Positions 10,801 through 22,428 of a stretch of DNA of 64,000 nt are shown in pieces; the stretch's first letter is position 1; the number at the start of each line of letters is the position of its first letter. The stretch covers positions 868,001 through 932,000 of the forward strand of contig JAOANU010000010.1 in assembly GCA_034387635.1 (NCBI GenBank). The letters are read 5' to 3'. This DNA comes from Rhodosporidiobolus odoratus (lineage: Eukaryota; Basidiomycota; Microbotryomycetes; Sporidiobolales; Sporidiobolaceae). Below the pieces are notes generated by a model. It was not told the origin of the DNA. It did not search any database and saw only the letters and a list, made by a program, of their open reading frames with translations. A program made the translations under genes and the position numbers.

Positions 10801-12404
10801 GCAACAACGTAGCACAAGTGCTGCACAATCAGGGTCGGGGCTATTAGACAGCACAGGTTGACCCTTGAGGATGCTCTAGTATGAGCAGCAAGTAATCCCC
10901 ACTCTGCAGCTCTTCAGTCCTTGCAAATATCTGCCGGCATCACCAGCTCTTGACCAGACTTTGACAGTAGTCCTTGCTCTGCGGTGCTAGCTACTCTTCA
11001 AGGCAAGTGGAGCAGAACTAAGGCAAACAAGTTGGCTTGCGAGATAGGTGTGTATGCTAGAGATCAAGCAGATGTCATTTAGCTCCCGTTTTCCAGTTCT
11101 CTGCACCATGCACAGATACAGCGTGTACAGGAGGCCCAACTGTGAGCAACACAGCCTCAACAGCTTGGTCACATAACTGGTGTGCCGGGCCCAATCCTTG
11201 ATGCTTCTGGGAGAAGCTTCAGACTGCATCACACAGTTGCCACAGGGGTCGCTAGATGCAGACATGTTGTCGGTCACATGTCTGGTCTACCCAGACGGAA
11301 TGTCAGGCAGAACTTGACCCTTGGTCGGGTTTTCCGACATTTTTGTCAGTGGCACATTTGGAACACGGCGAGGTTAGAAAGCGTCGGGCATTCTCAGTAT
11401 CGGCCAACTGCCGTTCTGTCAGGGTTCTTACAATATATAAGAGACAAACACGATATCCATAGTTTAGGTGTCCATGTATAAGAGAACCAACATAAATGAT
11501 CTGTTATACTCTGATATGTATTGATGCAAAAAGCATTACGATACAGGAATGGCTTGACTTGAACAAGCTCCGCGAGACTCTTCTGCTGGGCCGCCTTCTC
11601 CTATGACTTGTTTCTCTCGCTCTCTTGCCTCTAGACACCACTCCAGACCCGTCAATCCGCTACCATGGCTCTCGAGGATAACCTTTTGTAGCTTGCTATT
11701 AGCTGGAACAAATCTTCTTCTTCCTCCTCCTTCTGTACCCCGCAACAACCCCACCTTGCAGTGAGATTTGTGCTTGATGACGTCTCAATGTTGAGTACAA
11801 AGACTCAACTGCTATAAGACGCACCTTGGCCCTGACTTTGTGTCACACTATTGCAACACACGCACAGGCGGTCAGAGCAGAGCAAGGCGAGAAGAGCAAA
11901 GTGCAAGAGGAGAACAACAAGCCAGGCAGAAGGGCTTTCACCTCTTCCTTCACGACTTCATCCAGTGGTTTGAGATCGCTACAGTCTACTTTCAGAGCTT
12001 AGGTCGACCTGTACATGCTCTTCCGCAGACTACAGAGTGAAGAGACCGCGAGATTGTAGTTTAGGAAGCTTTAGTATCTCTCTCTCTCTCTCCGCGGACG
12101 GATTGACAATACTTGTGCTGCCAGCAATATCTACAGTTGGTGACCATCAGCCCGGACAGTCCGCTTCGCCGGACGCGGCCCAAAATGGCGGGGCCTCCCC
12201 CTTCCGGATGCAGCAACGGCTTGAGAGCAGTTTTTCAACCTTCGAATAGAGCGCTTCTGAGGGTGGTATGGATACTCCTGCATCGGATAAACGTCCGAAA
12301 GAGCTTCAGCTAGGTGTGAGTAGCTCTGATGGCTGCCGCCGATGTCTAGTTGGGGCAAAAATCGGAAAAAAGGCGAGACGAGCGCGACCGCGCGACCTTC
12401 TCAA
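7870..12404. other. Gene-free stretch between hAT and gypsy elements
   Basis: Apart from the pogo-like fragment near 8.4 kb I see no gene or RNA here. The longest open frame (10220-10624, 134 residues) has no recognisable motif and no partner exons. A low-GC patch lies around 11430-11550 and a short CT run near 12078. The motif CTTACAGAGTGGCAT occurs at about 7902 and again at about 8506, so this is probably layered, decayed repeat DNA. Confidence 0.5.
8394..8557. mobile_element. Pogo/Tc1-like MITE
   Basis: About 160 bp bounded by TA dinucleotides. The left end begins CTGTAACCCGATATAACAA and the right end read inwards begins CAGTAGGGACCCTCTATAAC. Both resemble the CAGT-x-x-x-(CC)-x-x-ATATAAC termini of pogo/Tigger elements. 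It contains no coding capacity. Because the ends align only with gaps, the boundaries are approximate. Confidence 0.4.
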
Positions 12405-12409
12405 ACATG
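12405..12409. repeat. 5-bp target-site duplication, left of gypsy element
   Basis: ACATG directly left of the 5' LTR is identical to ACATG at 17740-17744. Confidence 0.9.
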
Positions 12410-12666
12410 TGTAAGGCCAGTAGGCTTACCACGGACAGTGAGAAGGGAATGGGCGGAGATAAGGTATAGGAGGGGAGATGTTGAATGAACGGCGGAGGGC
12501 GTGGAAGCTCGAGCGACGGATCCTGGCTTTCTCTTGCACATCGCTCACGGAGATTGTCCAGGTCCGTTAGTCTCTCTTTGTAGCTCTGGCACATTGCCCA
12601 CGGAGATTGTCCAGTGCAACCCCAGCGCTGTTCCTCTTTAGTGTTGGTCGATACCTCGACCTTCCA
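12410..12666 (+). repeat. 5' LTR of Ty3/gypsy element
   Basis: This 257-bp repeat starts TGTAAGG and ends TTCCA, giving the canonical TG...CA ends. It differs from the 3' LTR at only two positions, 12595 and 12599, both in its second internal repeat. Inside the LTR a 26-bp unit (GCACATCGCTCACGGAGATT plus six more bases) occurs twice, at 12536-12561 and 12589-12614. I could not identify a tRNA primer-binding site immediately downstream; the sequence there is a T-run followed by AAAGATCG. Confidence 0.93.
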
Positions 12667-12893
12667 CTTTTTTTTAAAGATCGTTCAGTGTCTACAAGCT
12701 GGCGCACGGTACACGTTCCTCGACTAGACGACAGCCTATCCAATTCGTCAACCCCTCCGACTACCCCGTCGAGCGCCGTCGACGTCGACGAACACTCACT
12801 CCCCCATCTTCCGAAGAGTCCGACTCACCGTCCACCTCTTCTGAACCCGACGTTCCCGCCGCTTCTAGTTCTATTATCAGACGCCGCCGCACT

Positions 12894-15800
12894 ATGGTCC
12901 CCACTGTCACTGCCCCCATCGTTAATGCCTACCAACCCGGTAAGGCTCCGCTTCTCATCGACTCCTCGCCCTCTGGGCTAAACGCCTTCCTCCGAGCCGC
13001 CAAACTCTACTTCCGCACCAAGAGCATCAAGGAAGCCGAGGACAAGATCGCCTATCTCGGAGCAGGGTTGTTGGGATTTGCAGAACTCTACAATTGGTAC
13101 GCGGTCTCGGCAGAGGAACACGAAGCCAAGACCTACGACGGCTTCGTAGCGGACCTACAACGACGCGCACTCCCTAGGGATTTCGTGTGGGAGGCTAAAG
13201 GAAGGATCAGGGCGTCGAGGCAGGGTGAGGAGGATTTTGAGGATTGGTTGGATGAGATGCGTACGCTTCAACTCTCGCTCTCGGAGAAGGTTCTACCCAC
13301 CCGCGACTTTGTCGAAGGGCTCCTGTACAACATGGACCCTGAGCTCTCGTCCGTCCTACGTTGGGGCGTCGCTCTCAAGAACACTGGTTTCCACGAAGAC
13401 GACCTCTCTACCCTCTCCTTCGCCGCCGTCATTCCCCTCGACTTCACCGCTCCGCTCGACTACGAGAAGTTCGACCGCAAAGCTAGGGACGAATGGAGCA
13501 AGATCGCCTCCCGTCGCCGTAGCAACGCCGCCCAACTCAAGAGCCTCACCAAAAAGGCGGGCTCCATCTCTCTTTTGTCACGCAACCTGAGTGTTACTAC
13601 TACCAGCCGTACCACTATGACTCGCACTCCTACCCCCTCTGCCGATCCTCAGCGCCCCCCTTCCACCGGTTCTCGACCGACCCGGCTGACCGAACTCGAG
13701 CGCGACTGGTTGTCGGCCACCAAGGGTTGCTTCAAGTGCCGTAAGTCCTGGGTCGACCACGAGTCTACCGACTGCACCGAATGGGCGCCCAACAACTGGG
13801 TTATCCGGATGCCTGCGGGTTGGAAGAAGGGAGATCCGATTCCGACCTCGCCCCCAACCTCAGGGATCGGTGGCGTTCGGGCGGTACACGGCGTCGAGGA
13901 CGACGAAGAGGTCGAACTACCGGAGTCGCTCGCATACGGTTCAGACACGACGGACGAGGCCGAAGGGTACGCCTTCCCTCCTCTCTCCCTCACAGTCGGC
14001 TCGGGTAGTCGACGTCACTCAGCGCTAGCACTTGCTGACTCCGGTTCTTCGTTCACGCTCATCTCAGATAAGCTGGTCAAGGAGCTGGGGTTGGAAAAGG
14101 CGGTGTTGAGTAGACCGAAACGATACCGAGTTGCAATTCGAGGAGGTGAAGAAGAGATACACCACGTCTCGCACTACGTCCGGGTCCCTCTAAATCTTCA
14201 TAACGGAAGTTGGTCAGCTGGCGCTACGACTCTGCTCGTCGCTCCACTTGAGGATCCTTTCGACATCATCCTCGGCGTCCCTTTTCTTCGACAGCATCGC
14301 ATCACCCTCGCTCATCACCCTGAACCCCAGGTCCTCATCGAACAGGCCGGCCTGGAGCCGCTCGACCTCTTGGCGCCCGTCTTCGGCCCCCTCACAGCGT
14401 TCGAAAACCTCGCTCTGGAAGAAGGTCCCGAGAAGGCGTCCTTAGTGTCGCAAATGGCGTCGGTCTGCGCCGCGCAACTCGTCGAAGGCGCACAAACGGA
14501 CAATAAGGAACGGAAGGAAATGACGGAGCGGGCGGCGAAGTTAATGGAGGAATTCACGGATCTCTTTCCTTCCTCTTTACCCCCTCTTTCCCCGGAGACG
14601 CTTGCTTCATCGACCACTCGACACCGCATCCGACTCGTCGACGAGAAGAAGGTGCATAACCAAAGAGGTTTCGCCACGCCGAGGAAATGGAGGGAAAGAT
14701 GGAAAAGGATGTTGGAAGAGCACATTGCGGCGGGGCGGCTGCGACCCTCGAGCTCCTCCTACGCGTCAGCCGCGTTCGTCGTACCGAAGAAGGACCCCGA
14801 CGCCTACCCAAGATGGGTCAACGACTACCGCGGCATCAACAGCAACAGCGTCAAGGATCGGACGCCTCTTCCGCTTCCCGACGTCGTCTTGGCCGACGCG
14901 GCACGGGCAAAGTTCTGGGGAAAGCTCGACATGACGAATGCTTTCTTCCAGACTCTCATGCACCCGGACGATATCGCCAAGACGGCAATCAAAACGCCTT
15001 GGGGCCTCTTTGAGTGGACCGTCATGCCTCAAGGGCTTTGCAACGCACCGGCCACTCACCAAGCCCGGGTAAATGAAGCGTTAAGGCACCTCATTGGCGT
15101 CTGCTGCGAAGCGTTTGTCGATGACGTGATTATCTACAGCAACACGCTCGACCAGCACGAGGAGAACTGCCGGGCGGTTCTCTCAGCTCTTCAAGCAGCC
15201 GGACTTTACTGCTCTCGCAAGAAGACTGACTTGTTTACCACGCGGACAGAATTCCTTGGGCACGTCATCTCTCGCGAAGGGATTCAGGCCGACCCGAGCA
15301 AGACGGATAAGATCAAGAACTGGGCACGCCCGAAGACGGTTACCCAGGTGCGCGGTTTCCTTGGGATCGTTCAGTACCTCCGGAAGTTCATTCCTGGGTT
15401 GGCGGAACATACCGCGGTCCTCACTCCCTTAACCAAGAAGGGGATGACTCGAATCGAGCATCTCTGGGGAGAAAAGGAGGAATTGGCATTCGAAACGATC
15501 AAACGGATCGTGACATCGTTGCCAGTGCTGAAGGCGATTGACCAAGACTCAGACGAGCCGATCTGGCTCATGACGGACGCATCGCAACGTGGGGTTGGAG
15601 CGGTCCTTCTTCAAGGAAGGGATTGGAAGACGGCGTTGCCCTGCGGGTTCTACTCCCGCCAATACATTGCGGCGGAGAAGAACTACCCAACGCACGAGCA
15701 GGAGCTACTGGCGGTAGTCGCAGCGCTGAAGGCTTGAAGAATTGACTTGTTGGGTTGTCGTTTTCGTATCCTCACCGATCACGACACCCTCAAGCATTTC

Positions 15801-17444
15801 CAAACTCAGGCCACGCTGTCGAAGCGTCAAGCCAGATGGACGGAAGTCCTAGCGGATTACGATTACGTCCTGTCGTATGTACCGGGCGAGCAGAATGCCG
15901 TTGCTGACAGCATGAGTTGTTTCTCCTTCGGAGGCGACGAGGCTGGACTGGCGGTTTGCGGAATATCGGAGGTGTCGCTTTCAAGCACCTTCATTGGACG
16001 GGTGAGCAGTGGCTACGTTGACGATCCGTTTACTGCACAGATTCTCAACAACGAGAGTTCGCTTCCAGCGTTCACGCGTCGCGGAGAGCTCCTCTACTTC
16101 GAAGGATCTCGTCTCGTCGTCCCCAAGATTCAAGACCTTCGGGAGGCGCTGTTGCATGACGCGCACGACGCGCTCGGTCATCTCGGGCCACGGAAGACGT
16201 TAGCTTCACTGTCAGCGTCGTTCTACTGGCCAGGAATGTCCAAGTCAGTCCTCTCTTATGTTTCCTCTTGCGACGGTTGTCAACGGAACAAGGCACGGAC
16301 GACGAAGCGGTCGGGGGCTTTACACCCTCTACCTGTTCCGCCTCGAACCTTCTCGGACGTGGCCTTGGACTTCGTCGGTCCCCTCCCAAACTCGGAGGGG
16401 AAAGACATGTTGTTGACGATAACGGATCGCCTGACGGGCTACACCCGTCTGTTAGCTTGCAAGGCTACAGACGGAGCAAAGGAGGTGGCGGAACTGGTAT
16501 TTAGAGGATGGTTCTGTCTCTTCGGGCTTCCGGAGCGACTGGTGTCGGATCGCGATAAACTGTTCACCTCCAAGTTTTGGAGGACACTTCATCGCAGAGT
16601 GGGCTTACATTTACAGTTGTCCACTTCGTTCCACCCCGAGACGGACGGGAGGAGCGAACGGACGAACAAGACGGTGGTGCAAGTATTGAGGCAGTACGTC
16701 TCTAGGCAGCAGAAAGACTGGGTGCGTTATCTCTCTACTACTGAATTTGCGATAAACGCTGCCGTGAACGATTCCACAGGTTCGACACCCTTCGAACTCG
16801 TTCTCGGCTACACTCCCACTCTCTCTCCTTCCGTACCTTCCGAACCCTCTTCTCTTCCTGCGGTCGAAACCACCCTCTCCGACCGATCTTCCGCCATCTC
16901 TTCCGCTCGCGACGCTCTCGCCGCCGCCAAGGTGCGACAGGCGGAACAGGCAAATCGTCGACGGGGTCCAGAAGTGGCGTTCGAAGCCGGAGACATGGTT
17001 ATGGTGGACTCTGCGGATCGTCGCTCGCGGTACAAGTTGCGGGGCGGCGAAACAAGGGCGGCGAAATTATTTGCACGATGGGACGGACCGTATGAGGTGG
17101 CGCAGTACTTCCCGGACACCTCAACCGCTCGCCTTATCCTTACCTCCGACGATCGCGCCCACCCTGTCTTCCATTCTTCAAAACTCAAACTCTACTCTTC
17201 AAACGACCCTGACGAACACCCTTCCCGACAGCCACCTCGACCTGAAGCTATCGACGTCGACGGTGAGAAGGAATATGAGGTCGAGACTATAGTAGACGAG
17301 AAAGGGCGGGGTCGGATGAAGAAGTTCTTGGTGAGGTGGAAAGGTTACCCGGATTCGGAGAACACGTGGGAAGAAGTTGGAAATGTGGAAGATACCGTGG
17401 CATTGGATGAATGGGAGGAAAAGAAGCGGAGAGGGGAGGTCTAG
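12894..17444 (+). pseudogene. Gypsy gag-pol polyprotein with one in-frame TGA
   Basis: The first in-frame ATG is at 12894; the frame runs to TAG at 17442-17444 with one interruption, TGA at 15735-15737, where related elements have a Trp in RNase H. Visible parts are gag (residues 1-260), a variant zinc knuckle (CFKCRKSWVDHESTDC, C-X2-C-X6-H-X4-C), protease (ALADSGSSFTLI), reverse transcriptase with FVDDVIIYS, RNase H (LMTDASQRGVGAVLL), integrase with a His-Cys finger and DDE residues (DFVGPLP, VSDRDKLF, DGRSERTNK) and a C-terminal chromodomain (FLVRWKGYPDSENTWEEV). All key residues are present outside the stop. The single stop may be a mutation or, less likely, a readthrough site. Confidence 0.92.
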
Positions 17445-17464
17445 CGAACGACAAGGTCGTCGCT

Positions 17465-17482
17465 GGAGAGGGAGGGGAGGGG
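17465..17482 (+). other. Polypurine tract of gypsy element
   Basis: GGAGAGGGAGGGGAGGGG abuts the 3' LTR and would prime plus-strand DNA synthesis. Confidence 0.85.
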
Positions 17483-17739
17483 TGTAAGGCCAGTAGGCTT
17501 ACCACGGACAGTGAGAAGGGAATGGGCGGAGATAAGGTATAGGAGGGGAGATGTTGAATGAACGGCGGAGGGCGTGGAAGCTCGAGCGACGGATCCTGGC
17601 TTTCTCTTGCACATCGCTCACGGAGATTGTCCAGGTCCGTTAGTCTCTCTTTGTAGCTCTGGCACATCGCTCACGGAGATTGTCCAGTGCAACCCCAGCG
17701 CTGTTCCTCTTTAGTGTTGGTCGATACCTCGACCTTCCA
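17483..17739 (+). repeat. 3' LTR of Ty3/gypsy element
   Basis: 257 bp, TG...CA ends, two differences from the 5' LTR. Both internal 26-bp units are identical to each other here. Confidence 0.93.
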
Positions 17740-17744
17740 ACATG
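17740..17744. repeat. 5-bp target-site duplication, right of gypsy element
   Basis: ACATG, identical to 12405-12409. Confidence 0.9.
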
Positions 17745-19105
17745 TTTGTTGCTTGCTCCCTCTCTCTACACAACCACTATGGCTCCAAAGAAAAATACGG
17801 ATTGTGCTGAGCGTCGGTTTTATCTGCTCATGGGATGCCTCTGTCTTCAGTTTCTCTTTGTCGCGCGAGGAAAGTGCGTCCGGGTGCGCTGGGCAACACG
17901 CCAAAAATGGCTTGTTCTTCTTTTTGTTCTGGCTTGCTCTCTTCTCTCTGACCCGGTTCAAAGCCTTGCACACAGGTTGAGCAAAGTGTTCCTCTCGGTA
18001 TGCGCGCATTAGACTGGCCGCAGATAGTGGAGGAGACGAGAAAAAGAGCGATTACACAGAGTGTCCGAAATAGTGGTCACGCACTGTACTAGGCCCAGAC
18101 GGGGATGGGGACCCGTTGACCCGGCTGAACGGGCTCACTGGGGCCCGGACCCGTCGGCCTACCCCGTAGAGAATTGTCAAAATTGGAAATACCCGTTGAA
18201 CACCTGAGGTCGAAAGAGGTATCCAGCATGTCTCCAAAAATTGATATGTCGTTATTGAATATGATTGGAGCCTGCTACACAGCTTAGAGCCCACTTGCAA
18301 GCCAAAAGCAGGCCGGTAATTAGTTGACCTTCTCAATCAAGAGAAAGCCGTACACACTGGCTGTGCAGGTGTTTTACTGATTGGAGGCTGTATAACACAG
18401 CATCTTCAGTAGAATGAGGCGTCTGCAAAACCCACATGCCTTGTCATGCCAAAAAGTCTGCAGAAGGGGAGAGGAGGTCTCCCCATTGTACTCCTGGCTC
18501 TTGTAATTCTCGGTCAATCTAATCGGCCTCTACTGCGTCTCGCAAGCGTTTCTTTGCTTCCTGTTTGTCTGGTCTGGAGGTGTGAACCAGGTGGGGCAAT
18601 TTTATCCTGTTTTTCACCTTTTTCTCCCGTGTCCCCCGTCTTGACGCCGTGTTCCCCCTTTTAACGGGGATGACTGAGTCCCGGTCCCCGTTGAGATCCC
18701 ATTGGCCGAAACGAGGGCTTCTGCCCCGGTGTCACCGTTCAACGGGACCCACGGGCACGGGAAGGCATTCTCTACAGCAGCCTTTATCACGGTCTGCATG
18801 CCTGCTGGTGCACAGCCATTCAGGCTACGGCACAAAGGGTTTCCAGCTTGTACACGTGTCAATACACGGACTAACCAACTGGACAATGCCTGTCGGATCC
18901 AAACACCCGCGCAAGCTCGGTATGTACCGCCCTTACGCGGCGGAGAAGGGGACAGCATGGTGTGCACTGCCATCAGCCTGACGCAGATTGCCCTCTAGCC
19001 ACACACATTATGCGCCAGGCAGTCCACAGCCTTGGCACGCTGTGGTGACAGATGCAGCGTACTAAGCCCCTTTGCTGCCTTAAACGGCTCGAGGCAATCA
19101 CACGA
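17745..19105. other. Gene-free stretch with hAT-like subterminal repeats
   Basis: No gene is recognisable. At about 18085-18180 and 18655-18765 there are clusters of GGGACCCGTTGACCC- and CCGTTCAACGGGACCC-like words in opposite orientation, similar in style to the subterminal repeats of the hAT element at 3580-7861. They may be the two ends of a non-autonomous hAT relative of about 700 bp. I could not define terminal repeats or a target duplication. Confidence 0.35.
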
Positions 19106-20945
19106 TTACAGGCGTTTGACAGTGACAGTCAAATCTACGTGGGCCATCAAAGGTGACAGCAATTGCATGCGAGTCTGAGCAAACTGTGTCAGCTGAAGGA
19201 GGTCTCCATCGCTCGCATCGGGCTTGACTGCCACGACGAGCACGGCAATAAGATGTGCGCCCGCTGAATGGTGTGCATCACATGACGTCAGCTGCCACGA
19301 GTGTCGAGACTCTATTGATTGTACGAGCGGGAGATCCTCGATCTGCGACGAAACCTATATGAGAATGGCATGACTAGCAAGAAGATGATAAGGAACTCGC
19401 CTCATCGACGACAGTATCAAGTGCTCGCAGCTCTGTAGATCCTGCGCGAGGTGCCGTCTGCAGGAGAGTCTGGCCAGTGGATGCAGCCGCAGGCCACGCG
19501 ACGTAGAACATGGCGAGAGATTCGAGAAGGGCGAGAACCTTGTCGACCGGGGCTACTTGTAAGCTGCTCGAGGAGCCGATCAGTCAGTAAACCGGTCGGG
19601 AGACAATCTCAACCGAGCTTACGGAGGAAGCAGCATAGAAACGGCAACAAGGGCGACGCCGAACGATACCACCGTCGCGGTGAAAGGATTGAGGCGAGAG
19701 GCAGCGGACGGCGACGATGTCCGCGCCCGCCGGACGGTCGAGCGAGATTCTGAGTTCTGCCGCAGGGAGGTGGCGAGGCCTTGGTGATTCCGTACAGTGA
19801 CGGCCAGCAAAATCGAAATGAGGGTGGAGGCCAACAACATGTCGGCCGAGATGGATGGTCTGACAGAACAACCGGATATCAGTACAGCAAGCGGGACAAC
19901 GATGGACACCACGGACCTGGTTTGTTGCGGATCGAATGCAACGGAGCGACCTTCCCCGTGACCAACTCCACCGTGACCCGCGCCGTGGGCACCATCGACA
20001 TCCTGAGGGTCATGCAGGAGTAGCACATGCTCGATCGACTCCTTACAGACGTATACGGCGGAGAACAAAAGGTACACTGCCTGGGCGAATTGCGCAAGAG
20101 TGACCAGGCGAAGAACGCTGCGCAGGACGTAGTCAGCTCTTAGCCATGTGAGCATCTGACTTGATCACGCACCCGAACGGCCGGCGGACAAGCGACTGCG
20201 ACGAGCGACCGATAAGTTCCCAAACGGGCACCGAGTCCGCTCTTCGTTCCAGCAACGTGCTTGCCAGACCTCCCACACCATCGAACACGACAAGGTATCC
20301 CAGCCCCGTTGCTGCTAGGCTCTCGCCACCCTGACCCCGTACCCAGAGTAACGCTCCAATTGCTATCTGCACAGCTGACAACAGGAGGGCGAATTTCGGA
20401 ACGATCGGAAGGTAGAGGAATGCGTAGGCGAAAAGTTGAGTAATATTGTTGAGGTGCCCATAACGCTGGCGGAATGAGGCACTAGCAGCGGGTAGCTGTA
20501 CGCTTGCAGTAGCGGCGCTACGAGGCTTCGAAGAAGGGGAGGCAGAGCCCTGACGGCCAGATGTGACGGGGTCGAGGAAAGGGAAGAGATTGTGCGAAAC
20601 GGAATGCCTATGATGGTGGCCTCGGCGTCCGACCTGCGTCTTCGTCGATGGACTCGAGCGTGCTGCGCCCGCATACTCCGGTCCGTCGGCCCCGAACGAG
20701 GACATGTTCACCGCTTTTGGCGAGGAAGAAGACCCATGTGGATCGTCGTACGTCCCGCCATACCCGGCACCGACGCTGCCAGGCCGGGGAAAAAATGCGC
20801 TGAGATTACGCTCGTGGATTCGGGAGTGCTGCCGCGCGTGAGAGGTCGAAGGCGGGGTGGAGGGAACGGTGGAGGGTGCGTGCGGAGCGGCGTCGTCTTC
20901 GTCTTCTTCTGCGAACGTGTCGAGAGGGCGGATACTGGCGTACAT
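19106..20945 (-). CDS. Cation-diffusion-facilitator-like zinc transporter (Zrg17/Msc2 type)
   Basis: This is probably a subunit of an early-secretory-pathway zinc transporter. The start chosen is the ATG at 20945 (MYASIRPLDTF); an in-frame ATG further upstream would overlap the divergent neighbour. A long Ser/Pro/His-rich N-terminus (to about residue 175) precedes hydrophobic segments (AYAFLYLPIVPKFALLLS, then AIGALLWV, and after an intron QAVYLLFSAVYVCKESIEHV), a His/Gly loop (HGAGHGGVGHGEG), further membrane segments (SIVVPLAVLISG, LASTLISILLAV) and a cytosolic C-terminal domain ending near VDLTVTVKRL. The last intron fits best as GC-AG (donor GAG/GCGAGT). The family is inferred from topology and the SAVYVCKE-x-x-EH motif; I do not see classical HxxxD zinc sites, as in Zrg17-type subunits. 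Confidence 0.58.
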
Positions 20946-21201
20946 AGCTGCTTGGCGAGGCAGATGTCTACTTCCTACTGGGTGGCTAAAGGTGAGGTGG
21001 GGAAGGCACCAGCCGGGAAGGGGAAGCGAGGTGATGCGATATGTGTTGTAGCGTCGATGGTGGGTCAAGGTACTTCCAGCTCGACTATGCAGCCCGCTCC
21101 TATGCGTAGAGCTGGGCTGCTCTGCAAACAGTTGTGGTGTGAAGACGAATGCCGTGTTTTGACGTTTCTTGATCAACCTTCTAAGCTTCTTGACCAACAG
21201 C
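20946..21201. promoter_or_regulatory. Shared divergent promoter, ZRG17-like and WW genes
   Basis: 256 bp separate the two start codons, which point away from each other. No TATA box is evident. Confidence 0.5.
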
Positions 21202-22171
21202 ATGTCACCCACACCTCCCGCTGTGGCCGAATCCAGTGCAGGACCATCAAGCGTGACTACGGACAACTCGCGCCATTCACCGATTAGTTCTCGACCAGTC
21301 GACGATCATTCCTCATCGCCAGTTCAGGAGGGCGAAGACGCAGCTACGCCCGACAAGGAGGAGCAGGGAAGCGACCCTTGGCAAGCAGTCTTTAGCGCCG
21401 AGTACGCTCTCCATCTCCAGAGATCCTACCGTTGCTTTCTCTGACTCACCGCTTACCGCTTAACGTCGCTTTCGCTGCAGGGCAAATGCGTGGTATTTCT
21501 GGAGTAATGTCGCCCCTCTGTTCTCGATCAGTGCACCAGCTGATGCCACTCGCCGTCAGATGCCCAGACCGGCGAAACCACCTGGTCCAATCCGCGAGAA
21601 AGGGTAGAGGCGAGTCCGGACATGTCCCAGGAAGTTCCTCTTGGCATCGGCCTCCTCCCCGCCACGGCCGACGATAGACCTGATGCCCTGCCAGGAATCG
21701 ATCCTGAGCTGGCCTGGCTCGACCCGAGCGGTACTCTTCGAGCGGACAAGAGCTCCCTGGCGCAGAGTGCTCGCTTCAACTCGAGGACGGGTCGTTTCCA
21801 TGTCCGTTTACGATCGCTGCCCCGTTCCCGTTCGAGAAGCAAGCTCACCGTTTCCCATCTGTAGGCCGATCCCGCTATGAACCCCGACCGTATAAGCGAC
21901 TTTCAACGGGGGCACCGTCAGCAAGAAGCGTACTACGACGGTCCGTTTCCATGGTCACGGCCCTCTGGGTATATGCTGACCGTCATGCCGTCCCGATACT
22001 TGCGTCGCAGTTACTGGTTGGGAGGCCAGTCTTGCCGGTCGCGGTCTCAAGCGTGGCAGTGAAGCAGAAACCGATCAAGCGAGGAAACGGCCGTCCAGCA
22101 AACAAATCGAGTCGTTCCGAAAGGCGAAAGAGGCACGTCGTTCTGTTCTCCCAGACGCCCAGCTCACATGA
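21202..22171 (+). CDS. WW-domain protein
   Basis: Five exons can be followed: 21202-21401, 21481-21503, 21560-21801, 21865-21940 and 22011-22171. Splicing rebuilds a complete WW domain across three exons: DPWQAVFSAE, then ANAWYFW, then NAQTGETTWSNP. Both Trp residues and the Pro are present, so it should bind proline-rich partners. Downstream are the blocks PGIDPELAWLDPS and ARFNSRTGRF and a basic, Lys/Arg-rich tail. The protein is about 230 residues. Such single-WW proteins with a C-terminal basic tail are widespread in fungi; I cannot assign a process. It is divergent from the zinc-transporter gene and convergent with the epsin gene (257 bp between stops). Confidence 0.8.
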
Positions 22172-22428
22172 AACTCAACATCGAGGTCTTGCAGGATAAA
22201 AAGCGCAAGAAGCTCACGAGCTGGCTAGGGTCATGAACGAGCCATTGTATTGGAATGGATGCGTAGACTCTTCCGTGTTGCTTGTAACTTAGCGAGCTAT
22301 GGTATTTCGACTCTCCGATAGTGGCGAGAGCTGCGGTTAAGCCAGGCGGAATATGCCGCCGTATCTGCGAATGCTGTAAAACCCCGAAGACGTGACCTGG
22401 CATGAGGGTATCGACTACAAGCTCCTGC

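Larger units (their letters stand above)
12410..17739 (+). mobile_element. Full-length Ty3/gypsy chromovirus
   Basis: The 5330-bp element has two 257-bp LTRs, a 5-bp target duplication, a purine-rich tract directly before the 3' LTR and one long gag-pol frame. The domain order is gag, zinc knuckle, protease, reverse transcriptase, RNase H, integrase, chromodomain, which defines the chromovirus branch of Ty3/gypsy. Near-identical LTRs (2 differences in 257) point to a recent insertion. One in-frame TGA interrupts the RNase H region, so this copy may be unable to make a full polyprotein. Confidence 0.95.

Noticed and set aside
21176..21266. Upstream in-frame extension of the zinc-transporter-like protein
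   Set aside because: It would overlap the start of the divergent WW gene; MYASIRPLDTF at 20945 is the simpler start.
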